DNA of 27,057 nucleotides from an uncultured Collinsella sp. (lineage in GTDB: Bacteria; Actinomycetota; Coriobacteriia; Coriobacteriales; Coriobacteriaceae): positions 1 through 27,057 of the forward strand of contig CABQAK010000033.1 of assembly GCA_902462065.1 (NCBI GenBank), read 5' to 3'. A model generated the notes under the pieces. It searched no databases and had not been told where the DNA came from. It saw only the letters and a list, made by a program, of their open reading frames with translations. Below are positions 17,947 to 25,252 of the stretch, one piece after another; position 1 is the first letter of the stretch, and every line of letters starts with the position of its first letter. The translations under genes were made by a program, and so were the position numbers.

Positions 17947-18999
17947 GTGAAAACGGGTATTTCGATTTATCTTTCCAGCCCTCTGCAGGATATTGAGCGG
18001 ACGATCGAACACGGTGCCGCGGCGGGTGCGCGCTATGCGTTCACCTCGCTGCATATTCCCGAGGATGGGGGAGCGGCGTATACCGATAAGGTCCGTCATG
18101 TGCTGTCGCTGCTTTCCGCCCGCGGCATTGCGCTCATTGCCGATGTGGGGCCGCGCACGTGCGATTTGCTCGGGCTTGAGCGCATCGAGGACCTGCGCGA
18201 TCTGGGGTTGGAATACCTTCGTTTGGACTATGGCTTTAGCGCCCAGCGGGTCGCGGAGCTGTCCGGTGTATTTCGCATTGTGGTCAATGCATCGACGGTG
18301 AGTTCTGATGAAATCGCATCGTGGCGTGAGGCCGGTGCCGATGTGACTCGTTTTGCTGCCTGCCACAATTTTTACCCCAAGCCTTATACCGGTTTAGCTC
18401 TGGAGGACATTGCTCGGGTGAATCTTCGTCTTGCGGCGCTTGGATTCGAAATCATGGCTTTTGTGCCGGGTGATGCCAACGTTCGCGGGCCGGTATTCGA
18501 GGGACTGCCGACGGTCGAGGCACAGCGCGGTCGCGCGTCAAAGGTTGCCCTCAACATGCTTGAGCTCGCACATGGCGCCGATTGCGACATTGTGTTGGTC
18601 GGCGACCCCGATCTTTCCGATGCGGGCTGGGCGCAGTTTGCTCAAGTTTCCGCCGGATACGTGGACCTGCAATGCGAGCTTGAGTCTGGTTATGCCTATG
18701 TACGTGGGCAGATTCATCACGACCGGCCCGATTCGAGCACCCTCATCTTTAGGTCTCAGGAGTCGCGCACGACGCTTAAACCGGATTCCGTGCCGATGGA
18801 TGCCGGTGCCGGCCTGTTTCGAAAGGCGGGGTCGATCGCTGTGAGCAATAGCGGCTATGGGCGCTACGAAGGCGAGCTTGAGATTGCGCGGGTCGATCTT
18901 CCCGGTGACGAGCGCATGAACGTTGCGGGTCATATCACGCCCGAGGCAATGGAGCTGCTGCCGTTCATCAAACGCGGATTCGGGGTACGGTTCGCTTAG
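17947..18999 (+). CDS. mupG: 6-phospho-N-acetylmuramidase (DUF871/MupG family)
   Basis: A 350-residue protein of the DUF871 family. The characterised S. aureus member MupG hydrolyses MurNAc-6P-GlcNAc in the cytoplasm. Its N-terminal two-thirds is a predicted TIM barrel (GISIYLSSPLQDIERTI at the start, HIPED near 38, LIADVGPRT near 65, LRLDYGF near 93, CHNFYPKPYTGLAL near 140), and the C-terminal third a small beta-rich domain (about 235-350). It follows murQ and the PTS gene, exactly the partners of the S. aureus cluster, which supports the assignment. The GTG start at 17947 follows AAAGGAG (17931-17937) by 9 bases. A terminator-like hairpin sits between it and the PTS gene, so it may be expressed less than its operon partners. 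Confidence 0.85.
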   Translation: MKTGISIYLSSPLQDIERTIEHGAAAGARYAFTSLHIPEDGGAAYTDKVRHVLSLLSARGIALIADVGPRTCDLLGLERIEDLRDLGLEYLRLDYGFSAQRVAELSGVFRIVVNASTVSSDEIASWREAGADVTRFAACHNFYPKPYTGLALEDIARVNLRLAALGFEIMAFVPGDANVRGPVFEGLPTVEAQRGRASKVALNMLELAHGADCDIVLVGDPDLSDAGWAQFAQVSAGYVDLQCELESGYAYVRGQIHHDRPDSSTLIFRSQESRTTLKPDSVPMDAGAGLFRKAGSIAVSNSGYGRYEGELEIARVDLPGDERMNVAGHITPEAMELLPFIKRGFGVRFA

Positions 19000-19091
19000 C
19001 GTGTGACCCGTGGGCTACAATTGGCCCATCATACGAAGGCGCCTCGTGTGGCGTGTGCCTGCGTTGGCCGATCTATATTCGGAGGATTCCC

Positions 19092-19451
19092 ATGACCGTA
19101 CTGTTTGTTGAATATCCCAAGTGCTCGACCTGTAAGAAGGCCAAGGCATGGCTGGACAAACATGGGGTAGAGTATATCGACCGCGATATCGTTTTGGACA
19201 ATCCCACGGCTGATGAGCTTGCGACCTGGATTGCTCGTTCGGGACTGCCGGTGCGGCGCTTCTTTAATTCGTCGGGCATGAAATATCGAGAGCTGGGCCT
19301 GAAGGCGCGTCTAGATGCGGGCATGACGGATCGGGAGTGCTACGAGCTGCTGGCGACCGACGGCATGCTGGTTAAGCGTCCGATGTTGGTGGGCGACGAC
19401 TTTGCGATTCCCGGCTTTAGGGAATCGGCTTGGGTCGAGGCGTTGCTGTAG
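19092..19451 (+). CDS. ArsC/Spx-family thioredoxin-fold protein
   Basis: A 119-residue protein of the arsenate reductase-related (ArsC/Spx/YffB) family. It has the N-terminal CXXC, YPKCSTCKKA with C11 and C14, a RFFNSSGMKYRELGLK segment near 55-70 and the family's late MLVKRPMLVG motif near 95-104. ATG 19092 is set by CGGAGGA just upstream. The upstream -10-like TACAAT at 19016-19021 could belong to its promoter. Arsenate reduction cannot be told from redox-regulator roles on sequence alone; no arsenic genes are near, so a general thiol-redox or Spx-like function is as likely. It is transcribed towards the next, minus-strand gene. Confidence 0.82.
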   Translation: MTVLFVEYPKCSTCKKAKAWLDKHGVEYIDRDIVLDNPTADELATWIARSGLPVRRFFNSSGMKYRELGLKARLDAGMTDRECYELLATDGMLVKRPMLVGDDFAIPGFRESAWVEALL

Positions 19452-19523
19452 CGGCTGCGGAAAGTGCGACCCGTTTTGAGCGCTCGGGGTGGGACGTGTT
19501 TTCCATCGGAGGGCTCGCTCGGC

Positions 19524-19934
19524 TCAATCCTTGAGCTGCGCCCATTCGTGCGGATCGTAGACCTTTACGTGCTTGTTGGGCTTGCCGCTCCAGTACTCCT
19601 CGTCCATAAAGGGCAGATATGCCTGAACACCGGGGCAGATAAAGGGAATCCGCTGCTGTTGCAGTCGCTCGCGCTGTCGCTGCTCCAGGTGCGCCTCGGA
19701 TATGACAGTCGGCATACCGGACAGCTCGACGAGGCTTGCCTGGATTCGCTTAAGGTCGGGGAGTCCCGCGTGCCATGACATCCGCATGATCAAAAAGGAT
19801 GCACGGCGGTATTTTGCCTGCATCACCGTGATGGCGGGGCGCAGAGTGGGATGGATTTTGTCCCGTTCGGGCCAAAGGTCAGCAGTGATCTCGAGGCCCA
19901 GGGTCTCCCATAGGTAATCAAGCTCTTCGTCCAT
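19524..19934 (-). CDS. Small uncharacterised protein, possible regulator fragment
   Basis: A 136-residue minus-strand gene I cannot assign with confidence. It reads as genuine protein: no long low-complexity runs, a C-terminal block LEQRQRERLQQQRIPFICPG followed by VQAYLPFMDEEYWSGK. A similar 'IPFxxPGxQxYLPF' block is, as I recall, found in some MarR-type winged-helix proteins of gut Firmicutes, but no helix-turn-helix is visible here, so it might be a truncated or divergent member. ATG 19934 is chosen over an in-frame TTG at 19955 because a weak GAGG lies 4 bases upstream of it. It ends in TGA and faces the ArsC-like gene, with the tRNA pair divergent on the other side. It stands alone. Confidence 0.55.
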   Translation of the reverse strand: MDEELDYLWETLGLEITADLWPERDKIHPTLRPAITVMQAKYRRASFLIMRMSWHAGLPDLKRIQASLVELSGMPTVISEAHLEQRQRERLQQQRIPFICPGVQAYLPFMDEEYWSGKPNKHVKVYDPHEWAQLKD

Positions 19935-20126
19935 GGCGCCTCGATATCCGTGCAATGATGACGGTTCGATTGTGCCATCAGCCGTGAGTGCTGCATTGTT
20001 GTAATCTACCAGCGGTAGATGCGGGATGTTTTACGGGCTTTGGCGCCGTACGTGTCGCTGGCGCTTCACAGGTCCTTCACGTGTTGGCCGTATTTGACTG
20101 AATTTCAAAAAAGTCAAAATTGGGGC

Positions 20127-20155
20127 TTGCGTCACGGCCGGACTTCCCGTATATT
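20127..20155 (+). promoter_or_regulatory. Promoter of the tRNA pair
   Basis: TTGCGT (20127-20132) and TATATT (20150-20155) with a 17-base spacer, about 45 bases before tRNA-Gln. An inverted TTGACT/AGTCAA (20094-20099/20112-20117) lies just upstream. The spacing and -10 are near consensus. Confidence 0.7.
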
Positions 20156-20199
20156 TCTTTCTTGCGCAAAGGCACAGCCGAGCGCAGCGATGCAGTCAT

Positions 20200-20273
20200 T
20201 GGGATGTCGTCTAATGGCAGGACAGCGGATTCTGGTTCCGTCAATGGGGGTTCGACTCCCTCCATCCCAGCCA
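20200..20273 (+). tRNA. tRNA-Gln (anticodon CTG)
   Basis: The acceptor TGGGATG (20200-20206) pairs with CATCCCA (20263-20269), followed by discriminator G and an encoded CCA. The anticodon stem GCGGA/TCCGT encloses TTCTGGT, giving anticodon CTG, which reads CAG. The T loop contains GGTTCGACTCC. Confidence 0.95.
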
Positions 20274-20290
20274 TTGCATTTGCTACATAT

Positions 20291-20367
20291 GGCCCGTTCG
20301 TCTAGCGGTTTAGGACGCCGCCCTCTCAAGGCGGAGATCACCAGTTCGAATCTGGTACGGGCTACCA
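20291..20367 (+). tRNA. tRNA-Glu (anticodon CTC)
   Basis: The acceptor GGCCCGT pairs with ACGGGCT (one G-U at the end), followed by A and encoded CCA. The anticodon stem CCGCC/GGCGG encloses CTCTCAA, giving CTC, which reads GAG. The T arm is ACCAGTTCGAATCTGGT. It lies 17 bases after tRNA-Gln, so both are one transcript. Confidence 0.95.
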
Positions 20368-20377
20368 AAATTGAACG

Positions 20378-20405
20378 CCCGGGCCTCGTAAGAGACCCGG
20401 GTTTT
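20378..20405 (+). terminator. Terminator of the tRNA operon
   Basis: CCCGGG-C-CTC pairs with GAG-A-CCCGGG around GTAA, followed by TTTT. Confidence 0.85.
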
Positions 20406-20464
20406 GTGTATTGACCGATATTTAAGGCGCGCGTTGAGTCTGCCGCCCGGACCGAGGAGTTGTC

Positions 20465-21382
20465 ATGGACCTGCCTATCAGCTTGGAAGACATCACGTAT
20501 GCCGAGAACTATCTGGCGCAGGGCGACCTGGCTACGGCGACGCCGCTGCTTGAGCGTCTGGTGGAGCTCGCCGAGGAGTATATCGACGCTGAGTGCAAGA
20601 CGGAGGAGAAGCGCCAGTACTTTAGCTTCGACAGCAAGTTTGAGCGCCTGGCCTATCGCCGTGTGGAGAAGGATCCGCGCGAGCTGGTGCAGGTCGAGGT
20701 TCCCTTTGACCGCCTGTACTCCGACATGGCGTTTGCCTACATTCGCCAGCAGGATTATGTGAGTGCTCGGAATGCCCTGATGCAGGCCGTGCGTTGGGAT
20801 CCCATGAACTGCAACTATCGCTTGGACTTGGCCGAGCTGTTCCGCGCGCTCGAGGACAAGCAGGAGTGGGCATCGCTCTCGTTCTCGGTGCTGGAGCGCG
20901 CGAGCGACGGTAAGTGCGCCGCACGCGCCTACACCAACTTGGGTCAGTACTTCTTGGAGCCCGAGACCGAGAACATTTCGGCTGCCGTGGGCTGCGCGCG
21001 TCTGGCGCTGCGCCTGGCGCCCAATGATGCGCATACGACGCGCCTGCTCAACAAGATCCATACCACCTATCCGGATGCCGCGGACGAGAGTGACGACCAT
21101 GTGATGGGTGAGCTCGCCCTGCAGGGCGTGCCGACCTCGCCTTCGGCCGAGATCGCCATCTGCCTGATCATGTGCGCGACCGACGCTGCAAGCGACGGCG
21201 ACAAGCAGGAGGCTACGCGTCTGACGGTCCGTGCCCGCGACCTGGTGGGCGAGGAGGCATGCGCGGCGATTATCAAGCTGGTGCGCGAGAGCGATGCCGA
21301 GCTTAATGCCGAGCGCAGGGCAAAGCGCGAGGCTGCGGGCTCAAACGCCGATGGCGCCAAGGAGGCCGGCGATGCCCAGTAA
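20465..21382 (+). CDS. TPR-like repeat protein
   Basis: A 305-residue predicted soluble, all-helical protein with TPR-like character: an early repeat (ENYLAQGDLATATPLLERLVELAEEY, about 14-39), then DMAFAYIRQQDYVSARNALMQAVRWDP (about 85-112), and later AYTNLGQYFLEPETENISAAVG. The highly charged C-terminus (about 270-305, Ala/Glu/Lys-rich) looks disordered. No catalytic motif is seen, so it is probably a protein-interaction scaffold. GAGGAG (20455-20460) precedes the ATG by 4 bases. Its last 11 bases overlap the smpB start in another frame, and the smpB ribosome binding site lies inside it, so the two are coupled. This linkage to trans-translation is a hint, not evidence, of function. Confidence 0.75.
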   Translation: MDLPISLEDITYAENYLAQGDLATATPLLERLVELAEEYIDAECKTEEKRQYFSFDSKFERLAYRRVEKDPRELVQVEVPFDRLYSDMAFAYIRQQDYVSARNALMQAVRWDPMNCNYRLDLAELFRALEDKQEWASLSFSVLERASDGKCAARAYTNLGQYFLEPETENISAAVGCARLALRLAPNDAHTTRLLNKIHTTYPDAADESDDHVMGELALQGVPTSPSAEIAICLIMCATDAASDGDKQEATRLTVRARDLVGEEACAAIIKLVRESDAELNAERRAKREAAGSNADGAKEAGDAQ

Positions 21383-21842
21383 GCGCGAGCGCAAGCTCAT
21401 TTCCAAGAATCGCTCGGCACATCACGAGTACTTTATCGATGAGACGTTTGAGTGCGGTATTGAGCTGAGCGGTACCGAGGTCAAGTCGATTCGCGAGCGC
21501 GCGTGCCAGATTACCGATACCTTCGCACTGATTCGTGGCGGTGAGTGCTGGCTCGTCGGCCTGCATATCCACCCTTATAGCCATGGTGGCGTGTGGAATC
21601 GCGATCCCGACCGTCGGCGCCGTCTGCTGCTGCACCGCAAGGAGATCGACTTTCTTGACGGCAAACTTCGCAACCGTGGTTATGCGCTGGTTCCGTTGGA
21701 GCTCTACTTTAATACCGACGGTCGCGTAAAACTGCTGCTGGGCCTGGGTCGCGGCAAGAAGCTCTACGACAAGCGCGAGGACATGGCCAAGCGTGATGTC
21801 CAACGCGAGATCGACCGCGCCCTCAAGGAACGCAACCGCTGA
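21372..21842 (+). CDS. smpB: SsrA-binding protein SmpB
   Basis: Partner of tmRNA that rescues stalled ribosomes by trans-translation. The 156-residue protein shows the normal OB-fold: KLISKNRSAHHEYFIDETFECGIELSGTEVKSIRE at the start, GECWLVGLHIHPYSHGG near 59-75, DPDRRRRLLLHRKEI, LVPLELYFNTDGRVKLLLGLGRGKKLYDKRE near 110-140, and a basic tail. AAGGAGG (21359-21365) is 6 bases before ATG 21372, inside the preceding gene. The TGA stop is one of only three among complete genes here. The tmRNA gene itself was not recognised in the window. Confidence 0.96.
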   Translation: MPSKRERKLISKNRSAHHEYFIDETFECGIELSGTEVKSIRERACQITDTFALIRGGECWLVGLHIHPYSHGGVWNRDPDRRRRLLLHRKEIDFLDGKLRNRGYALVPLELYFNTDGRVKLLLGLGRGKKLYDKREDMAKRDVQREIDRALKERNR

Positions 21843-21854
21843 CCGTCCTTCATA

Positions 21855-21921
21855 AGTTGCGGTGGAATACGGACTGTTTTGCCTGTTTGAGGGGCTATTC
21901 AGTCCCTATTTCACCGCAACT
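21855..21921. repeat. Palindromic repeat family B, copy 2
   Basis: Left arm (21855-21876, starting AGTTGCGGTGGAATACGG) and right arm (21900-21921) are complementary at 20 of 22 positions. The right arm is identical to that at 8106-8127. It lies 12 bases after the smpB stop codon, also downstream of a gene end, as with copy 1. Loop sequences differ between copies. Confidence 0.8.
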
Positions 21922-21963
21922 GCGGGTGTCTCATCTTTCTTACTGTTCTGACACATATGTTTC

Positions 21964-21997
21964 AAAGGCGGCGTCCGTTATGGGCGCTGCCTTTTTT
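21964..21997 (+). terminator. Terminator before the flavin reductase gene
   Basis: AAAGGCGGCGTCC (21964-21976) pairs with GGGCGCTGCCTTT (21982-21994), with two G-U pairs, around GTTAT; T-run to 21997. It probably ends the TPR-smpB transcript and lies 52 bases before the next start codon. Confidence 0.8.
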
Positions 21998-22048
21998 GTG
22001 GGTACATACATCCATGAGGTTCCAACCCGAGCTAGGGGAGTGATCGTT

Positions 22049-22552
22049 ATGGACAAAACTGCGTTCTTTACCATGCCGAGCGGCCTGTACGTGGTGAGCG
22101 CCGCGGCAGACGGGCTGCGCGCCGGCTGCGTCATCAACACTGCGGTGCAGGTGACGTCCATGCCGCCGCGTATTTCGGTTGCCGTGAACAAGGACAACGT
22201 CACCTCGGGCGTCATCGCTTCGGCCAAAGCGTTCGCGCTGACCGTGATCGATCAGACCGCCGATATGCTCTACATCGGTAACTTTGGGTTCCGCACCAGC
22301 AGCGATTATGACAAGTTTGCCAAATACGAGACCCGCGAGACGGCTCTGGGCATGCCCTATGTGCCCGAGCACGCGGCGGCCCTGTTTAGCTGCCATTTGA
22401 TCGACACTGTGGATGTTGGCACGCATCTACTGTTTATCGGCGAGGTCGGGGATGCCGAGCGCCTGAGCGACGAGACGCCGCTCACCTACGATTACTACCA
22501 TAAGGTCCTGAAGGGCAAGACGCCTCCGAAGGCGTCCTCGTATCAAGGCTAG
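22049..22552 (+). CDS. Flavin reductase-like FMN-binding protein
   Basis: A 167-residue member of the flavin reductase / flavoredoxin family with the FMN-binding split-barrel fold. The N-terminus (FFTMPSGLYVVSAAADGLRAGCVINTAVQVTSMPPRISVAVNK) and VTSGVIASAKAFALTVID match the family's flavin-binding half. ATG 22049 follows AGGGGAG by 8 bases. The next gene encodes a rubredoxin, and in some anaerobes these two domains are fused as an electron-transfer chain to oxygen or peroxide reduction, so the proteins may act together (inference). Flavin reduction itself is not shown. Confidence 0.85.
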   Translation: MDKTAFFTMPSGLYVVSAAADGLRAGCVINTAVQVTSMPPRISVAVNKDNVTSGVIASAKAFALTVIDQTADMLYIGNFGFRTSSDYDKFAKYETRETALGMPYVPEHAAALFSCHLIDTVDVGTHLLFIGEVGDAERLSDETPLTYDYYHKVLKGKTPPKASSYQG

Positions 22553-22569
22553 AAATGTTTTAAAAATAC

Positions 22570-22597
22570 TTGCATTATATTATTGATAACATATACT
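22570..22597 (+). promoter_or_regulatory. AT-rich rubredoxin promoter with PerR/Fur-like box
   Basis: TTGCAT (22570-22575) and TATACT (22592-22597) with a 16-base spacer form a good promoter. The spacer region 22575-22589 reads TTATATTATTGATAA, matching the PerR-type TTATAAT-N-ATTATAA at 11 of 14 positions. This AT-rich patch stands out from its GC-rich surroundings. Promoter reasonable; PerR assignment speculative. Confidence 0.5.
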
Positions 22598-22641
22598 AAT
22601 AAGCGAAGTACATCACCAGTCGCGTTCGAGAGGAGAACATC

Positions 22642-22785
22642 ATGGCTGAGGAGAAGAAGACGTATAAGTTCGTGTGCGTCGTTTGCGGTTACGAGGTTGA
22701 GGTCGATACGCCCGAGCTGCCCGAGGATTATGTGTGCCCGGTGTGCGGCGTCGGTCCCGATCAGTTTGAGCTCGTCGAGGAGTAG
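22642..22785 (+). CDS. Rubredoxin
   Basis: A 47-residue one-iron electron carrier. Four cysteines, C12, C15, C32 and C35, sit in the CXXC-G...CPVCG pattern with the usual Y-x-CPVCG-VGPDQFE ending; typical rubredoxins are 50-55 residues, so this one is short but complete. AGGAG (22631-22635) is 6 bases before the ATG. It follows the flavin reductase gene by 89 bases but has its own AT-rich promoter, and a strong terminator follows. In anaerobes rubredoxin carries electrons to peroxide- and oxygen-detoxifying enzymes. Confidence 0.92.
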   Translation: MAEEKKTYKFVCVVCGYEVEVDTPELPEDYVCPVCGVGPDQFELVEE

Positions 22786-22825
22786 CTCGTCGGCACGCGG
22801 CTCACGGCAACATATAGCTCTGTCC

Positions 22826-22863
22826 AAGGGTCCCGGTCGGATATCCCGGCCGGGACCCTTTTT
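22826..22863 (+). terminator. Terminator of the rubredoxin gene
   Basis: AAGGGTCCCGG (22826-22836) pairs with CCGGGACCCTT, extended by TCGG/CCGG with a short ATATC loop, followed by a T-run. Confidence 0.9.
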
Positions 22864-22930
22864 CTCCGCCCCCAAGGGATCACGGTTGCTGTTGGCCGAT
22901 CCTGTCTGTTGTGAGTCCGGCCGACCTTTT

Positions 22931-23067
22931 GTCTCAATCTGTAACATCTAACGGTGGAAATTGGGTCCACTTGTTACAGATTGAGACAAACGGAGCTGTC
23001 CCTCGGAATGATCTCGATCTGTAACATCTAGACATCAAAAGCGGGTCTAGATGTTACAGATCGAGAC
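22931..23067. repeat. Composite two-hairpin repeat family C, copy 1
   Basis: Two 57-nt palindromic units, 22931-22987 and 23011-23067, are separated by 23 nt. Each unit has 16-nt arms (GTCTCAATCTGTAACA or ATCTCGATCTGTAACA and its complement) around a 25-nt loop. In unit 1 the arms carry A/T at the fourth base of CTCAATC; in unit 2 G/C, so pairing is conserved though the base changes. The second copy at 25339-25475 has identical geometry. Only two units occur per locus and loops differ, so it is not a CRISPR array. Confidence 0.9.
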
Positions 23068-23094
23068 GTTTGCCTGGGTAGGTGCCCCGTCCCA

Positions 23095-24351
23095 TTACAT
23101 CCCTGTCAACAACACGACATCGAGAATCGTCACGATGGCACCAATCCCTACGAGCAGCGCGTTGAGCGGGCGCGAATTGGCGTATTTGCCCATGACGCGG
23201 GGTGAACTGGTGAGCCGTATGAGCACAAAGACCGTAATCGGTAGCTGAAGCGACAGCAGTGCCTGACTCCAGATGAGACCTTCAAAAGGATTTGGGACGA
23301 CCAGGCACGCCGTCACTGCGCCGACGAAACAGGCCGCCACCCCGATCGAGGAATGTCGGTCGTGGATATCGTATTCCTCGTCGAACATGCCCGCAGTGAT
23401 GGTTCCCGCCGCCATGCCCGCTGTCACGCTGCTCGATAGTCCCGCGAACAGCAGCGCTATCGCAAAGATGGTCGAGCTCGCCGGGCCCAGAATGGGGGAG
23501 AGCGTGGCCGCTGCGACGGCGAGGTCGTCTACGACCATGCCGTGCGCAAAGAAGGTCGTTGCGGCAAGGATGACCATGGCCGAGTTGATTGCCCAGCCCA
23601 CGCCCATCGAAAAGAGCGTGTCGAAGAGCTCGTAGCGCAGACGTCCTTCGATAACTTGCTCGCCTTGGCCTTCGAAGTGCATGGATTGGATGACCTCGGA
23701 GTGCAGAAAAAGGTTGTGTGGCATAACGACCGCACCCAGGACACTCACGATAATCGTTGCCGAGTCGGCAGGCATGCTGGGGATGATCCAGCTTGCGGTT
23801 GCTTGCGGCCAGTCGACTTTGACCAGCGCGAGCTCTGCTAAAAACGAGAGTCCCACCACACCCACGAAGGCGATGATCCAGCGTTCGGCGCGCTTGTAGG
23901 AGCTCGTCATGAGCATCGCCATCGATACTGCCGCCACGATGACGCAGCCCGCGCGCACGGGCAGCCCAAAGAGCATTTGAAGGGCAATCGCGCCGCCCAG
24001 GACTTCGGCCATGGCGGTGGCGATGGTCGCGAGATAGGCGCTGACGAGCACCGTACGCCCGACGAAGCGGGGGAGGTAACGTGTCGTGGCCTCGGCAAGG
24101 CAGGCGCCCGTGGCGATACCCAGGTGCGCCGCGTTGTGCTGCAGCACGATGAGCATAATCGTGGACAGCGTGACGATCCACAGCAGCGCGTAGCCAAACT
24201 GCGAGCCCGCGGCCATATTGGAGGCCCAGTTGCCCGGGTCGATAAAGCCGACGGTCACGAGCAGCCCGGGGCCGATATGCCGCGCAATGTCTAGGCCTCC
24301 GTGACCACCGGTGCGTCGGGAGCCAAAGTGTTGTTTGAGATGGTTGAGCAT
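23095..24351 (-). CDS. mntH: Nramp-family divalent metal (Mn) transporter
   Basis: Proton-coupled divalent metal importer, most likely for manganese or iron. The 418-residue membrane protein has about eleven hydrophobic helices and both metal-binding signatures: DPGNWASN in helix 1 (38-45) and MPHNLFLHS in helix 6 (210-218). AGGAG (24362-24358 on the minus strand) is 6 bases before ATG 24351; an in-frame start 12 codons earlier lacks one. It lies 75 bases downstream of gpmA on the same strand with no terminator visible between, so they could be cotranscribed. The stop is TAA and no clear terminator was found after it apart from the family C element. No manganese-regulator box was seen. Confidence 0.9.
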   Translation of the reverse strand: MLNHLKQHFGSRRTGGHGGLDIARHIGPGLLVTVGFIDPGNWASNMAAGSQFGYALLWIVTLSTIMLIVLQHNAAHLGIATGACLAEATTRYLPRFVGRTVLVSAYLATIATAMAEVLGGAIALQMLFGLPVRAGCVIVAAVSMAMLMTSSYKRAERWIIAFVGVVGLSFLAELALVKVDWPQATASWIIPSMPADSATIIVSVLGAVVMPHNLFLHSEVIQSMHFEGQGEQVIEGRLRYELFDTLFSMGVGWAINSAMVILAATTFFAHGMVVDDLAVAAATLSPILGPASSTIFAIALLFAGLSSSVTAGMAAGTITAGMFDEEYDIHDRHSSIGVAACFVGAVTACLVVPNPFEGLIWSQALLSLQLPITVFVLIRLTSSPRVMGKYANSRPLNALLVGIGAIVTILDVVLLTGM

Positions 24352-24426
24352 GGTGAGCTCCTGCGTATGGGCGGCGTGACGTCGCATCTGGGTCGTGCGG
24401 CGCCACGCGTCGGATTTGGGTTGGGG

Positions 24427-25200
24427 CTACTTGTGCGCTTTGCCCTGATTGGCCACGGCGTCGATCTTGGCGGCGATGGTCGCCGGGTCGCCGATGTAGC
24501 GCTTGTCGAGGACGTTGAAATCGGTGTCGAAGGTGTAGACGAGCGGCACGCCGGTGGGGATGTTGACCTTGAGGATCTCCTCGGGCGTGAGGTGCTCGAG
24601 CTTCATGACGAGTGAGCGCAGGGAGTTGCCGTGTGCGGCGATGAGTACGCGCTTGCCGGCGAGCATCTGGGGGCGAATCTCGTCTTCGAAATAAGGCCAG
24701 GCGCGGGCGATCGTGTCCTTGAGGCACTCGGTATAGGGCAGCTGATCGGGCGCGACATCACGGTATTGCTCCTGGGTGTGGGGATCGCGCGCGTCGTCCG
24801 GCTCGAGTGCCGGCGGGCAGACATCGAAGGAGCGGCGCCAGATGAGCACCTGCTCGTCGCCGTGCTCCGCTGCGGCATCGGCCTTGTTGAGACCCTGCAA
24901 CGCTCCGTAGTGGCGCTCGTTGAGCTTCCAGGATTTGATGACGGGCAACCACTCGCGATCCATTTGGCCGAGCACGATGTCGAGGGTGTGAATTGCGCGC
25001 TTGAGACGCGAGGTGTAGCAGACGTCAAAGTCGAAACCGGCTTCTTTGAGGGCTCGACCGCCTGCTGCGGCTTCTTCGCGGCCCGTGTCGGTGAGCTCAA
25101 CATCGGTCCAGCCGGTGAACAGGTTGAGCTTGTTCCACTCGGACTCTCCGTGACGGATGAGGACGAGTTGCATCGTCTGCTGGTCTGCTTGGTGCGCCAT
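24427..25200 (-). CDS. gpmA: 2,3-bisphosphoglycerate-dependent phosphoglycerate mutase
   Basis: Glycolytic enzyme interconverting 3- and 2-phosphoglycerate through a phosphohistidine. The 257-residue protein has LIRHGESEWNKLNLFTGW with H17 as the nucleophile (about 14-31), SWKLNERHYGALQGLNK with the conserved acid region, and IAAHGNSLRSLVMKLE near 188-203 with the second histidine. These features mark the cofactor-dependent (dPGM) class rather than the metal-dependent one. AAGGAGG lies 5 bases before ATG 25200, better than the internal M10. It is divergent from gltB and upstream of mntH. A promoter is visible about 60 bases upstream. Confidence 0.95.
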   Translation of the reverse strand: MAHQADQQTMQLVLIRHGESEWNKLNLFTGWTDVELTDTGREEAAAGGRALKEAGFDFDVCYTSRLKRAIHTLDIVLGQMDREWLPVIKSWKLNERHYGALQGLNKADAAAEHGDEQVLIWRRSFDVCPPALEPDDARDPHTQEQYRDVAPDQLPYTECLKDTIARAWPYFEDEIRPQMLAGKRVLIAAHGNSLRSLVMKLEHLTPEEILKVNIPTGVPLVYTFDTDFNVLDKRYIGDPATIAAKIDAVANQGKAHK

Positions 25201-25252
25201 AGGGGCCTCCTTGATCTGGCACGGTGTGCGTGCCGTTTGCTTGACGCCGCAA

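Larger units (their letters stand above)
22786..23094. other. Gene-free region between rubredoxin and mntH
   Basis: These 309 bases hold the rubredoxin terminator and the first composite element of family C (22931-23067). The genes on both sides are convergent, so no promoter is needed. Nothing coding was found. Confidence 0.7.

Noticed and set aside
21843..22048. tmRNA (ssrA) next to smpB, or an FMN riboswitch before the flavin reductase gene
   Set aside because: No tRNA-like acceptor/T arm or tag reading frame was found, and the stretch is filled by a family B repeat and a terminator; it is also too short for a known FMN aptamer plus platform.
23282..24727. A 481-codon minus-strand frame spanning mntH and part of gpmA in another frame
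   Set aside because: Arg/Pro/His-rich without motifs; mntH and gpmA in the neighbouring frame have full family signatures.
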